Shown: positions 1 to 8,444 of the stretch, piece after piece
Position numbering within the stretch: the first letter of the stretch is position 1
Layout of the letters: every line of letters begins with the position of its first letter
Source of the DNA: Aldersonia kunmingensis
GTDB lineage: Bacteria; Actinomycetota; Actinomycetes; Mycobacteriales; Mycobacteriaceae
DNA: 41,213 bases
Assembly: GCF_001646865.1 (NCBI RefSeq)
Contig: NZ_LRRB01000218.1
Span: forward strand, 1 to 41,213
Direction of reading: 5' to 3'
Notes under the pieces: generated by a model
Database searches by the model: none
Told to the model about the DNA's origin: nothing
The model's input: only the letters and a program-made list of their open reading frames with translations
Program-made: the position numbers and the translations under genes

Positions 1-1
1 G

Positions 2-2386
2 CTCGAGGCGCAGCGGCTTGGCCTTGAGTCGCGCGCATCCGATCTAAACCCAGTTGCCGTCCTTATCAATAAGGCTTTGATCGAGATTCCCGGTCGGTTC
101 CGCGACGAGCCGCCGGTGTACCCCGGGCTGGCGGAATCTCAAATCCGTAGTTGGTCAGGAGCGGAGGGACTTGCCGCAGACGTTCGCGCCTATGGGCAGT
201 GGATGCGCGACGAAGGGGACCGCCGTCTCGGCTTGCTTTATCCCAAGGCTGCGACGCGCGACGGTGCTGCGACGGTCATAGCTTGGATTTGGTGCCGCAC
301 AGTCACTTGCCCGAATCCGGCGTGTGGCATCGCGATGCCGCTTGTGCGCTCATGGTGGCTAGGTAAAAAGAAAGGTAAGGAAACTTACGTTGTCCCCGAG
401 GTGATCTCGGATTCAGATCACCCCGGCCAACAGCGTGTGGCATACACGATCGGTCACGGTCTCGCTGGTGCGCCAACGGCAGAGAGCGATGGCACCGTCG
501 GCCGGCTTGGAGGCCGGTGCCTTGCGTGCGAGTCATCTGTGCCGCTCGACTACATCCGCGCTGAAGGGCGCGCCGGGCGTATGGGCTCCGAGCTCATGGC
601 CATCGTTGCCGAAGGCAACCGTCAGCGGATCTACCTTCCTCCTTCCTCGGAACACGTCGCTGTCGCCGCTATGCCGGTACCGAACGATGTTCCTGTGGGG
701 CAGCTCCCGGCGAACCCACGCGACTTCAAGACTCCGAACTACGGGATGAACACTTGGGCATCGCTTTTCACGAACCGCCAATTGCACATGCTCGGCACCT
801 TTGCTGACTTGGTCGAGGAAGCTAGGGCGCGCGTAATCGCCGATGGTGGTTCGCAGAATCGGGCAGATGCGATCGCGACACTCTTAGGCTTCGGTATCTC
901 AAAGGCAGCCGACTATCACAACGCCCTTTGTGCCTGGCGCTCGGACGTGAAGAACGAAGGAATTGGCCATCTTTTCGCCCGCCAAGCAATTCCGATGGTC
1001 TGGGATTATTGCGAAGCCAACCCGTTGTCGAGTTCATCTGGGAACATGCGTGACCAGTGGACGTGGATCAGCAAGGTCCTCGAACAATTGGCACCCGCGG
1101 CCACAGGGTTCGTGGAGCAGGCGGATGCTGCGACCCGGGAGTACGGCGGAGTCGTTATCAGCACTGATCCGCCGTACTACGACAACATCGGGTATTCGGA
1201 TCTGTCGGACTTCTTCTACGTATGGCTTCGCAGAGCGCTTCGCAATGTTCACCCTGATCTGTTGGCGACAATGCTGGTTCCTAAGGCGGAGGAACTGGTG
1301 GCCAATCCCTACCGGCATAACGGCAAGGACGGCGCAAAGCGCTTCTTCGAAGAGGGCTTCCGTAGCGTCTTTTTCCGAGCTCGCGAAAAGGCAAACTTCG
1401 ATTACCCGATCACTGTTTGGTATGCCTTTAAACAGAGCGAGGCGGACGATGCTGGCGAAGCGTCCACGGGTTGGGAGACTTTGCTCGAAGGCATGATCAC
1501 CTCGGGTTGGGAAATCACGTCGACATGGCCGAACCGGTCCGAGATGAGCAATCGGATGATCGCGAGCGGGAAGAACGCCCTTGCCTCCTCGATCGTTCTG
1601 AGCCTCCGGCCGCGCGTGGACAGCGCCGCAACGACCGACAGGCGAGGATTCATTGCTGCTCTCGAGGCCGAGCTGCCGGGGGCCCTCCGCAAGCTTCAGC
1701 AGGGTCAGATCGCGCCGGTGGATCTTCCACAAGCAGCAATCGGTCCGGGCATGGGTGTGTTCAGCCGATATAGCGCTGTCCTTGAACCTGACGGTCGAAA
1801 GATGACCGTTCGCGCCGCGCTCTCTCGTATCAACGAGATCCTTGACCAGGTACTTAACGAGCAAGAGGGCGACTTCGATTCGACGTCGCGTTTCGCCATC
1901 GCTTGGTACCGCCAGCACGGCTATGGCGTTGGCAAGTTCGGCGACGCGGACAACCTTGCGCGGGCGCGCAATACGAGCGTGGACACGATGGACCGCGACG
2001 AGATTCTGACGAGCCGTGCGGGCAATGTCCAGCTCATCAAGCCATCCGACCTGTCGTGGGACTACGACGTCCTCAAGGACATGCACACGAGCAACTGGGA
2101 AGCCCTTCACCACTTGATCAAGGTGCTGGAGCGTGATGGCATCGCTCCCGCCGGTGACTTCCTGCAGTCGGCTTTGAGCCGCCCCGACGGGGCAATCGAC
2201 ACCGACCTTGTAAAAGAATTGGCGCACTTGCTCTTCCGCATCGCCGAGGGCAACGGCTGGACCAAGGACGCACTGAGCTTCAACACGCTGGTCACTAGCT
2301 GGCCCGAGATCCTCGAAGTCGCGAGGAGCGTCAAAAAGCCTGCGGCCGATCAGAGGGCATTCGACTTCGACGAGGGAGACGACTGA
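2..2386 (+). CDS. DUF1156-type adenine-specific DNA methyltransferase, C-terminal part (5' end outside window)
   Basis: The reading frame is already open at base 2, so this is the last 794 residues of a longer protein and the TTG at 77 is not its true start. The first visible residues (EAQRLGLESRASDLNPVAV) match the SAM-site region of DUF1156-family methylases. The amino-methyltransferase motif DPPY lies at 1166-1177, followed by YDNIGYSDLSDFFYVWLRR. Two Cys pairs (CPNPAC near 308, CLAC at 518-529) look like a zinc ribbon inserted in the catalytic domain. Known of the family: large N6-adenine methylases encoded in multi-gene defence loci with DUF499 ATPases. Inference: it marks host DNA for the system encoded downstream. 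The DUF1156 domain itself would be off the left edge and was not seen. It overlaps the next gene by one base (TGATG), implying one operon. Confidence 0.85.
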   Translation, partial: LEAQRLGLESRASDLNPVAVLINKALIEIPGRFRDEPPVYPGLAESQIRSWSGAEGLAADVRAYGQWMRDEGDRRLGLLYPKAATRDGAATVIAWIWCRTVTCPNPACGIAMPLVRSWWLGKKKGKETYVVPEVISDSDHPGQQRVAYTIGHGLAGAPTAESDGTVGRLGGRCLACESSVPLDYIRAEGRAGRMGSELMAIVAEGNRQRIYLPPSSEHVAVAAMPVPNDVPVGQLPANPRDFKTPNYGMNTWASLFTNRQLHMLGTFADLVEEARARVIADGGSQNRADAIATLLGFGISKAADYHNALCAWRSDVKNEGIGHLFARQAIPMVWDYCEANPLSSSSGNMRDQWTWISKVLEQLAPAATGFVEQADAATREYGGVVISTDPPYYDNIGYSDLSDFFYVWLRRALRNVHPDLLATMLVPKAEELVANPYRHNGKDGAKRFFEEGFRSVFFRAREKANFDYPITVWYAFKQSEADDAGEASTGWETLLEGMITSGWEITSTWPNRSEMSNRMIASGKNALASSIVLSLRPRVDSAATTDRRGFIAALEAELPGALRKLQQGQIAPVDLPQAAIGPGMGVFSRYSAVLEPDGRKMTVRAALSRINEILDQVLNEQEGDFDSTSRFAIAWYRQHGYGVGKFGDADNLARARNTSVDTMDRDEILTSRAGNVQLIKPSDLSWDYDVLKDMHTSNWEALHHLIKVLERDGIAPAGDFLQSALSRPDGAIDTDLVKELAHLLFRIAEGNGWTKDALSFNTLVTSWPEILEVARSVKKPAADQRAFDFDEGDD

Positions 2387-4062
2387 TGAAGGACCTCACC
2401 GCAGGTGAGTACTCGCTGCGCAAGATCTTTTCGAGCGACTACGAGTTCACGATCCCGGACTACCAACGCCCCTACGCATGGGGCAAGGAACAGGCACTCC
2501 AACTTCTCGACGACTTGGAGGGCGCCCTAGCCCGAGACTCCGACGAGCCCTACTTCCTGGGATCGATCGTGTTGGTCAAGGCGGGATCTGACCCCCGCGC
2601 AGAGGTCATCGACGGTCAGCAGCGGCTGACGACCCTGAGCATTCTCTTTGCGGTACTTCGTGATCTAACGGAAAACCAGCAGCTTGCCGCGGAACTGGCC
2701 AAGGTGGTTGTTGAGCCGGGCGAGATCCTTGCCGGCACTCAGGCGAAGCCGCGACTGACGCTGCGGAAGCGGGACGCCAAATTCTTCGCTGAGCGGGTTC
2801 AGACAGAGGGAGCTACCGAGGGCCTCGTTGCACTCGACGACGCTCATCTCAAGACGGACGCGCAGAAGGCTATCCGCGACAACACGGCAGCGCTGCGCGA
2901 ACGTGTCGGGGCTTGGCCCGATGACCAGCGGCAGCGACTTGCGGCCATGCTCGGCACTCGCACTTTCTTGGTCGTGGTGAGTACTCCTGATCTCAACAGT
3001 GCGCACCGCATCTTCAGCGTCATGAATGCGCGCGGACTCGATCTCACTCCATCAGACATCTTCAAGTCCAAGGTGATTGGCAACGTCGCGGAACTGGACG
3101 CCGGCGACTACGCCGACAAGTGGGAGCAGGAGGAGGTCGACCTCGGGCGCGACTCCTTTGCGAGCCTCTTCGGGCACATCCGCATGATCTTTGTGAAGGA
3201 GCGGCCCAGGAAGGTATTGCTTCAGGAGTTCGACGAGCAGGTCCTCAGTAGGTACCTGCCTGGCAAGGCTCGCGAGTTCGTCGATGACGTGCTCATCCCC
3301 TTCTCCGATGCTTACGAGCGCCTACTGACCCAGAATTACCCCGACGACGTGAACTGGTCGCCGGTCAACAACTGGTTGCGCCGCCTGATGCAGATCGATA
3401 ACGACAACTGGCAAGCGCCCGCTCTGTGGGCACTGAAGGAGCACGGAAACGATCCGGCATTTCTATCCGACTTTCTACGTAAACTTGAGCGCCTCGCCGC
3501 GAGCATGCTGCTTCGGCGCGTGTACGCGACGCCGCGAAATTTAAGGTACGGCGAACTCCTCATGCAGCTCGAAAGAGGTGACGGACTATCTGCGGCAGCC
3601 CTCGACCTCACTCTTGAGGAAGTAGCTGATACGAAAGACCGTCTTTCCGACCGGCTGTATCTCGTTACGCCCGTGCGTAAGTACGTCCTTCTCCGGCTGG
3701 ACGATCTGCTCGCCAAGCAGCCTGGTGTCAGCTACCAGCACAAGATGATCACCGTCGAGCACGTCCTGCCGCAGAACCCGAAGGACAACAGCGTGTGGAA
3801 GCAGGATTTCAGCGACGAAGAGCGCCTGCACTGGACCCACCGACTCGGCAATCTGGTGTTGCTCAACCGAGCCAAAAATAGTGAGGCCCAGAACTATGAC
3901 TTCGCCAAGAAGAAGGCGAACTACTTCACCAGCGCCAACGGCAGCGCAGTCTTCGCGCTAACGACCCAGGTGCTCACGCACGACGAGTGGACTCCGGCGG
4001 TGATAGAGGCCCGCCAGGCGGATCTCCTGGCCGTGCTACACAAGGAATGGGAGCTCAACTGA
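2386..4062 (+). CDS. GmrSD-like protein, DUF262 (N-terminal) plus DUF1524 HNH (C-terminal)
   Basis: A 558-residue protein. The DUF262 signature is complete: IPDYQRPYAW at residues 23-32 and DGQQRLTTL at 76-84, the latter being the ParB-like nucleotide-dependent core of GmrS. The C-terminal DUF1524/HNH nuclease signature is also present: EHVLPQN starting at E458-H459, then HRLGNLVLLN from H485, then the usual Asn and Lys residues of the QNYDFAKKK stretch. It therefore has both halves of a single-chain GmrSD enzyme. Family knowledge: GmrSD is a type IV, NTP-stimulated endonuclease that cuts glucosylated hydroxymethylcytosine phage DNA. Inference: here it is the nuclease effector of the methylase/ATPase operon, since the start codon overlaps the methylase stop and only one base separates it from the next gene. 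Its target modification cannot be read from sequence. Confidence 0.88.
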   Translation: MKDLTAGEYSLRKIFSSDYEFTIPDYQRPYAWGKEQALQLLDDLEGALARDSDEPYFLGSIVLVKAGSDPRAEVIDGQQRLTTLSILFAVLRDLTENQQLAAELAKVVVEPGEILAGTQAKPRLTLRKRDAKFFAERVQTEGATEGLVALDDAHLKTDAQKAIRDNTAALRERVGAWPDDQRQRLAAMLGTRTFLVVVSTPDLNSAHRIFSVMNARGLDLTPSDIFKSKVIGNVAELDAGDYADKWEQEEVDLGRDSFASLFGHIRMIFVKERPRKVLLQEFDEQVLSRYLPGKAREFVDDVLIPFSDAYERLLTQNYPDDVNWSPVNNWLRRLMQIDNDNWQAPALWALKEHGNDPAFLSDFLRKLERLAASMLLRRVYATPRNLRYGELLMQLERGDGLSAAALDLTLEEVADTKDRLSDRLYLVTPVRKYVLLRLDDLLAKQPGVSYQHKMITVEHVLPQNPKDNSVWKQDFSDEERLHWTHRLGNLVLLNRAKNSEAQNYDFAKKKANYFTSANGSAVFALTTQVLTHDEWTPAVIEARQADLLAVLHKEWELN

Positions 4063-4063
4063 A

Positions 4064-7000
4064 ATGGCACTGAGCAACCGCGACCGCATCGACCGCATGT
4101 TCCAGGTTCTGGCGCCGGCACTCGATGACTTCATCGCGACCGTCGTCGGGCAGGGTGACCCTGCGATTGGGGCTGCCTGGACGAAGCTCGTTCAGGCGAA
4201 GGACAGCAAAAATGGGGCGCCGTCGACGAAGATTTATGACGCTCTGGACCCGCAGGTGCAGTTCAGGATTCTGACCGAGGGCAACATCACCACCGGGTTC
4301 AAGCCGGGGTGGCGCCCGTTCAATCAGGCCATCGGCCGCACTGGTGAAACCTTCGCCAGCGAACTTCGCGAAGTACGCAATGAATGGGCGCACAACGGCA
4401 CGTTCACCGACGACGACGCCTATCGCGCTCTCGACACCGGCGAAAGATTCCTCAAGCTAATCGGTGCCGGCAAGGATGCCGACCAGGTCCGAGCAATCCG
4501 CCTGAACCTCCGTCGCGTCACCGCTGACAAAGACGACAAGAAGGCTTTGAAGGCGGCGGTCGACAATCCCGAGGCCGCGGGCCTTCGGCCTTGGCGCGAG
4601 GTACTCCAACCCCACGACGACGTCGCGACCGGCAACTTCCACGCCTCGGAATTCGCGGCCGATCTCTACAAGGTCGCCACGGGCGGCGAGGTCGACGCCG
4701 ATTACGCCGACCCTGTCGAATTCTTCCGCCGTACCTACCTGACCGAAGGTCTCCGCGACCTCATCGGCCGGGCTGTCCGCCGCCTGGCAGGTGACGACAA
4801 CGCATCCCCGGTCATCAACCTGCAGACCAACTTCGGTGGCGGCAAGACCCACTCGATGCTCTCGCTGTGGCACGTCGCCGCGGGTCTGCCTGTTGGCACC
4901 TTCCCGCAGGAAACCCAGGAACTCCTTACCGCGAACGGCTATTCGGCAACCACGGTCAACCGTGTCGCGATCGTCGGTAACCACTTCAGCCCGTCCGGGG
5001 TGACAAAGGACGACGGCACCCAGGTGAACACCATCTGGGGTGAGCTCGCGTGGCAACTTGGCGGGCCTGACGCATACGCCGTCGTCGCCAAGGCCGACCG
5101 CGACAGGACCCACCCCGGCGAGGCGCTGCACGAGTTGCTGACCACGTACGCGCCGGCCGTCATCCTCATCGACGAATGGGTCGCCTACGCGCGGTCACTG
5201 GTCGGTCGAGACGACCTGGCCGGCGGCACGTTCGACGACCAGTTCACGTTCGCGCAGTCGCTTACCGAGGCCGTCAAGGGCACCCAAGGGGTTCTGCTCG
5301 CGATCTCGATCCCGGCGTCGGAGACCGGGGACGCAACCGACAAGATCGTCGCCGGCAACGCCGAAGAGGTCGGCGGCCAAAACGGTTTGGAGGCACTCAA
5401 GCGCCTGCAGAACGTCGTTCGTCGTGTCGCGGATCAGTGGCGACCCGCGTCGTCCGATGAGGCGTACCACATCGTCAAACAGCGGCTGTTCAAACAGCCG
5501 GACGCCGCGGCACTCGCAGCTATCGGCGCGACCGCCCGCACGTACGTCGAGATGTATCGCAAGTTCTCCGACGACTTCCCACGCGAAGCCCGCGACAGCG
5601 CGTACGAGGACCGGATCAAGCGGACCTACCCGATCCACCCTGAGTTGTTCGACACGCTCTACGAGGAGTGGTCGTCGCTGGAGCGTTTTCAGCGCACGCG
5701 TGGTGTCCTGCGTCTGATGAGTACGGTCATTCACGCCCTCTGGGTCGGTGAGGACTCGTCGCCGCTGATCATGCCCGCGTCGATCCCGCTCGCCACGTCG
5801 AACGTAAACTCCGAACTGACGCAGTACCTCCAGGACTCCTGGAAGACGATCATCGACGCCGACGTCGACGGCGCGAACTCCGAACCGGCCCGCATCGACA
5901 AGGAAAAGCCACTCTTCGGTCAGCGGGCGTTGACCAAGCGCCTCGCACGCACGGTCTTCTTCGGCGCAGCTCCGACAATCGCACCCGGGTCGATCCACAA
6001 GGGCATCGGCGCGCAGCGAGTCTTTCTCGGCACCGCCATCCCAGGCGACGTCCCCGGCAACTTCCACTCCGCCCTGACCCAGCTCGGCGACCGCGCAACG
6101 TACTTCTACTCCGGCTCGGGCAAATATTGGTACGACGTCCAGCCCAACATCACACGCACCGCAAAGGACCAGGCCGAGCGACTTCACAAGGAGGACGTGT
6201 GGTTCGAGATCGTCCGTCGGCTCCAGGATCAGGGTCGCAAACGGGGCGACTTCGCGGGTGTCCACGTCTGCCCGGAGTCGAATTCCGACATCCCCGACAC
6301 CGACGAGGCTCGACTCGTCATCTTGCATCCGAAGGTCACACATAAGCGAGGTACTGATTCTGCGGCAAAGGAATTCGCTCACAAGGCGACCGAGCATCGC
6401 GGCAGCTCGAACAGAACGCACCGCAATGCACTCGTCTACCTCGCCGCCGACGAGGCCCGTCTAGAAGAGCTCGACAATGCGACCCGTGACTACCTCGGCT
6501 GGACGCACGTCCTCGACAACGAGGCGGACCTCGACCTGACTCAGAACCAGAAGAACCAGGCGTCGCAGCGAGCTGCTCAGGCCGACCAGACCGTCACCGC
6601 CCGTTTGCTGCAGAGCTTCACGTGGGCGCTGGTTCCCGCGCAGCCCGACCCGGGCGCGCCGTTCCTGATCAGGGAGACCAAGGTCGAGGGCCAGTCCGAC
6701 GCGCTTGCGGATCGTGTGTCCCGACGGCTCGGTAACGATGGCGATTTGTCGACCCGTCAGGCCGCGGCGACAATCCGACTCGCGATCGGCAAGGTTCCCC
6801 AGATCTGGAAGGACGGACACGTCTCCATGGGCGCACTGTGGGGCCTGTACTCGCAGTACCCATACATGCCGCGCCTGCGCGACCGATCCGTTCTCGATGC
6901 GGGAATCCTTGACCTGCCGATGATTTGGCAGACGGACGCGTTCGCGCTCGCAGCTGGCTACGACGAGGCCGCCGGGCGGTACATCGGTCTCTGGACGCCG

Positions 7001-7432
7001 GGAGATAAGGAGAGCGCACCACTCGCGACCGACTCCCTGCTGCTCGTGCGTCCGGACATCGCGGAAAGGCAACGGGCGCAGGAGCCGGGTCCGGGTCCGG
7101 GTCCTGGACCAGGCCCGGGTCCAGGAACGGGACAGGGCCCAGGCTCAGGCCAAGGCCAAGGCCCGGGGCCAAGGCCGCCGAAGCCGGATATCGCCTGGCC
7201 AACCCGCTTTTACGGCGTTAAGACCCTCAACTCCGAAAAGGTCGCGCTCGAGTTCAAGAACGTTGCCGATGAGGTGCTCGCGCACCTTCGTTCCGGAGAG
7301 AACACCAGCGTGACAGTGCGGATCGAGATCGAGGCCACTGACTCTGAGGGCTTCAACGAGAACCGCGTGCGAACCGTCTCCGAGAACGCGAGGACACTCA
7401 AGTTCGACCAGTCCGGATTCGAGGAGAGCTGA
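4064..7432 (+). CDS. HEPN (Swt1-type)-DUF499 P-loop ATPase, large defence-system protein
   Basis: A 1122-residue protein. The N-terminal ~130 residues look like an Swt1-type HEPN domain, with a RNEWAH motif at R105-H110 that fits the RX4-6H ribonuclease signature. The DUF499 ATPase follows: Walker A GGGKT at 258-262, Walker B VILIDEW at 366-372. Near the C-terminus is a low-complexity Gly/Pro/Gln linker (about residues 1008-1041), then a compact ~80-residue domain starting FYGVKTLNSEKVAL. DUF499 proteins are ATPases recurrently encoded beside DUF1156 methylases in defence loci; their mechanism is not well established. Inference: it is the motor or sensor of the system, with HEPN either an RNase effector or a fold-only scaffold. 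Start ATG at 4064 lies two bases after the preceding stop, consistent with translational coupling. Confidence 0.85.
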   Translation: MALSNRDRIDRMFQVLAPALDDFIATVVGQGDPAIGAAWTKLVQAKDSKNGAPSTKIYDALDPQVQFRILTEGNITTGFKPGWRPFNQAIGRTGETFASELREVRNEWAHNGTFTDDDAYRALDTGERFLKLIGAGKDADQVRAIRLNLRRVTADKDDKKALKAAVDNPEAAGLRPWREVLQPHDDVATGNFHASEFAADLYKVATGGEVDADYADPVEFFRRTYLTEGLRDLIGRAVRRLAGDDNASPVINLQTNFGGGKTHSMLSLWHVAAGLPVGTFPQETQELLTANGYSATTVNRVAIVGNHFSPSGVTKDDGTQVNTIWGELAWQLGGPDAYAVVAKADRDRTHPGEALHELLTTYAPAVILIDEWVAYARSLVGRDDLAGGTFDDQFTFAQSLTEAVKGTQGVLLAISIPASETGDATDKIVAGNAEEVGGQNGLEALKRLQNVVRRVADQWRPASSDEAYHIVKQRLFKQPDAAALAAIGATARTYVEMYRKFSDDFPREARDSAYEDRIKRTYPIHPELFDTLYEEWSSLERFQRTRGVLRLMSTVIHALWVGEDSSPLIMPASIPLATSNVNSELTQYLQDSWKTIIDADVDGANSEPARIDKEKPLFGQRALTKRLARTVFFGAAPTIAPGSIHKGIGAQRVFLGTAIPGDVPGNFHSALTQLGDRATYFYSGSGKYWYDVQPNITRTAKDQAERLHKEDVWFEIVRRLQDQGRKRGDFAGVHVCPESNSDIPDTDEARLVILHPKVTHKRGTDSAAKEFAHKATEHRGSSNRTHRNALVYLAADEARLEELDNATRDYLGWTHVLDNEADLDLTQNQKNQASQRAAQADQTVTARLLQSFTWALVPAQPDPGAPFLIRETKVEGQSDALADRVSRRLGNDGDLSTRQAAATIRLAIGKVPQIWKDGHVSMGALWGLYSQYPYMPRLRDRSVLDAGILDLPMIWQTDAFALAAGYDEAAGRYIGLWTPGDKESAPLATDSLLLVRPDIAERQRAQEPGPGPGPGPGPGPGTGQGPGSGQGQGPGPRPPKPDIAWPTRFYGVKTLNSEKVALEFKNVADEVLAHLRSGENTSVTVRIEIEATDSEGFNENRVRTVSENARTLKFDQSGFEES
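7085..7186 (+). repeat. Gly-Pro coding microrepeat (hexamer-like CCGGGT/CCAGGC units)
   Basis: Tandem degenerate hexamers encode a (GP)n run followed by GTGQGPGSGQGQGPGP in the DUF499 protein. The array is in frame and forms a flexible linker before the last domain. Slippage here could change linker length in 2-residue steps without frameshift. Confidence 0.8.
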
Positions 7433-7501
7433 GTCAGCGGGCCCCGCAGGGTTGGGTCTATCAACCAGCAAGCTCCTCAACATTGAGCTGGAGCCGACTG
7501 T

Positions 7502-7999
7502 GTGTCGTACGCACGCATTCCGGTGGCCGTATGGCGTAGTGCCGCGCGAATCCGAGCATTTGACGGCATTGTGTGGTCCTGTCAGACCTCGTACGCGGCT
7601 GCGGCACAGCTCGGGTTCTCCGGCGAGTACCTCCGCCTGATCGAGGTTGGCAAGCGCACGCCTGCACTCGGGCAGATGCGGAAATTCCTGAGTGTCTACG
7701 GCGCGGACGGCGCAGTTGAGCCCGATCCTCATGGATCTCGGCAGGACTTGATCCTCTTCGACCCCATCAACGACGACGGAGATCCGATCTTCGTGGAGTT
7801 CAACAGCAGGATCCGCGAAGCGCGGCGCCTCGTGCTCGGCGGCCCACTGGAAGAGGAGGAGGACTGGCAGGAAACGCCTCACGAACCCCTCAGCCAAAAT
7901 CGAGCTGCCGAACTGGGCGTGGTGGTCGCGCTCCTGACCCGGGCTGATGACAAGACCCTCCGCAAGGTCCGCAAGTTCCTCGAGGACCACCTCGGCTGA
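7502..7999 (+). CDS. XRE-like helix-turn-helix protein at the 3' end of the defence operon
   Basis: A 165-residue protein starting at GTG 7502, with a CTGGAG ribosome binding site seven bases upstream. Residues ~12-60 fit a lambda-repressor/XRE HTH: AARIRAF, then AAAAQLGFSGEYLRLIEVG, then KRTPALGQMRKFLSVYG. The first helix is less canonical than usual. The remainder is acidic (LEEEEDW) and ends in a basic amphipathic helix ([14 protein letters not shown]). It lies 69 bp after the DUF499 gene in the same direction. Inference: a regulator of the defence operon or of an adjacent promoter. The unusual N-terminal sequence leaves open that the gene is drifting or that the true start differs. Confidence 0.6.
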   Translation: MSYARIPVAVWRSAARIRAFDGIVWSCQTSYAAAAQLGFSGEYLRLIEVGKRTPALGQMRKFLSVYGADGAVEPDPHGSRQDLILFDPINDDGDPIFVEFNSRIREARRLVLGGPLEEEEDWQETPHEPLSQNRAAELGVVVALLTRADDKTLRKVRKFLEDHLG

Positions 8000-8237
8000 T
8001 GTGCCCCCGTGACCCTGGGCTGGCTAATCGCAGCCTTGCCGCCACTGTTTGTCGGGTCACCCCGTACGTCTCTCCAAGCGCCTTGAACGTCCAGCCTTCA
8101 GCTCGGAGCGATGCCATCTCGCCCAAGCTGCTGGGATCGAGGTTCCCCTGCGGGCGAACGTCGACCCTGGCTTCCGCTCGCGGACGCGTTCTACGAGGCA
8201 GCGATCGATCAGGAGACGGTGTGAAGAACTCGGCCAC
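7890..8237 (-). CDS. Possible small HTH-domain protein, antisense to the 3' end of the XRE-like gene
   Basis: A 115-residue minus-strand ORF. Its middle reads [18 protein letters not shown] and then [17 protein letters not shown], a convincing resolvase/sigma-type helix-turn-helix (helix, ALGETYGV turn, recognition helix). The Pro/Arg-rich N-terminal part and HTH lie in the gap after the XRE-like gene. The C-terminal ~36 residues overlap that gene antisense and look like non-coding shadow. Possibilities are a small DNA-binding protein at the island edge, or the surviving N-terminal fragment of a recombinase or transposase gene that lost its 3' part. No function can be assigned. Confidence 0.4.
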   Translation of the reverse strand: MAEFFTPSPDRSLPRRTRPRAEARVDVRPQGNLDPSSLGEMASLRAEGWTFKALGETYGVTRQTVAARLRLASPGSRGHISRGGPRGTCGPCGGSCHQPGSGARPPRPVRQLDFG

Positions 8238-8313
8238 GTCAGCCCCGGAGGCCTGCTGACAGGCCCGAACGGTGACTATTTGGGCAGGAGGAACAAGTTT
8301 GGGCCTCGCCTAG

Positions 8314-8378
8314 TCTCAACAATCCTGAAATGTCCGATTTCAGTCTCAAAATCTCAACATGTCCGATTTTTGTCTCAA
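8314..8378. repeat. Two composite direct repeats at the island edge, possible remnant transposon end
   Basis: The unit TGTCCGATTT-NN-GTCTCAA occurs at 8331-8349 and again at 8360-8378 (period 29 bp). Each copy is also preceded by TCTCAAC (8314-8320 and 8352-8358). Multiple short terminal repeats of this design are typical of IS21-family ends, but no istA/istB is present. It sits between the accessory island and the conserved chromosomal genes. The family assignment is inference. Confidence 0.5.
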
Positions 8379-8444
8379 GTTTTCGTGTCTTCGGCACTTG
8401 CGCGAATCGGGCACTTCCGGCCTCGGCCGGTATTCTGGATCCAC

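Noticed and set aside
1034-2227. 397-codon minus-strand ORF inside the methylase gene
   Set aside because: Antisense shadow of a gene with clear motifs; no recognisable domain in the translation.
5195-6421. 408-codon minus-strand ORF inside the DUF499 gene
   Set aside because: GC-rich antisense shadow; composition dominated by Arg/Asp/Val with no motif.
8049-8444. Upstream extension of the L,D-transpeptidase ORF
   Set aside because: It crosses the direct repeats and would bury the lipoprotein signal peptide; GTG 8445 gives a proper lipobox.
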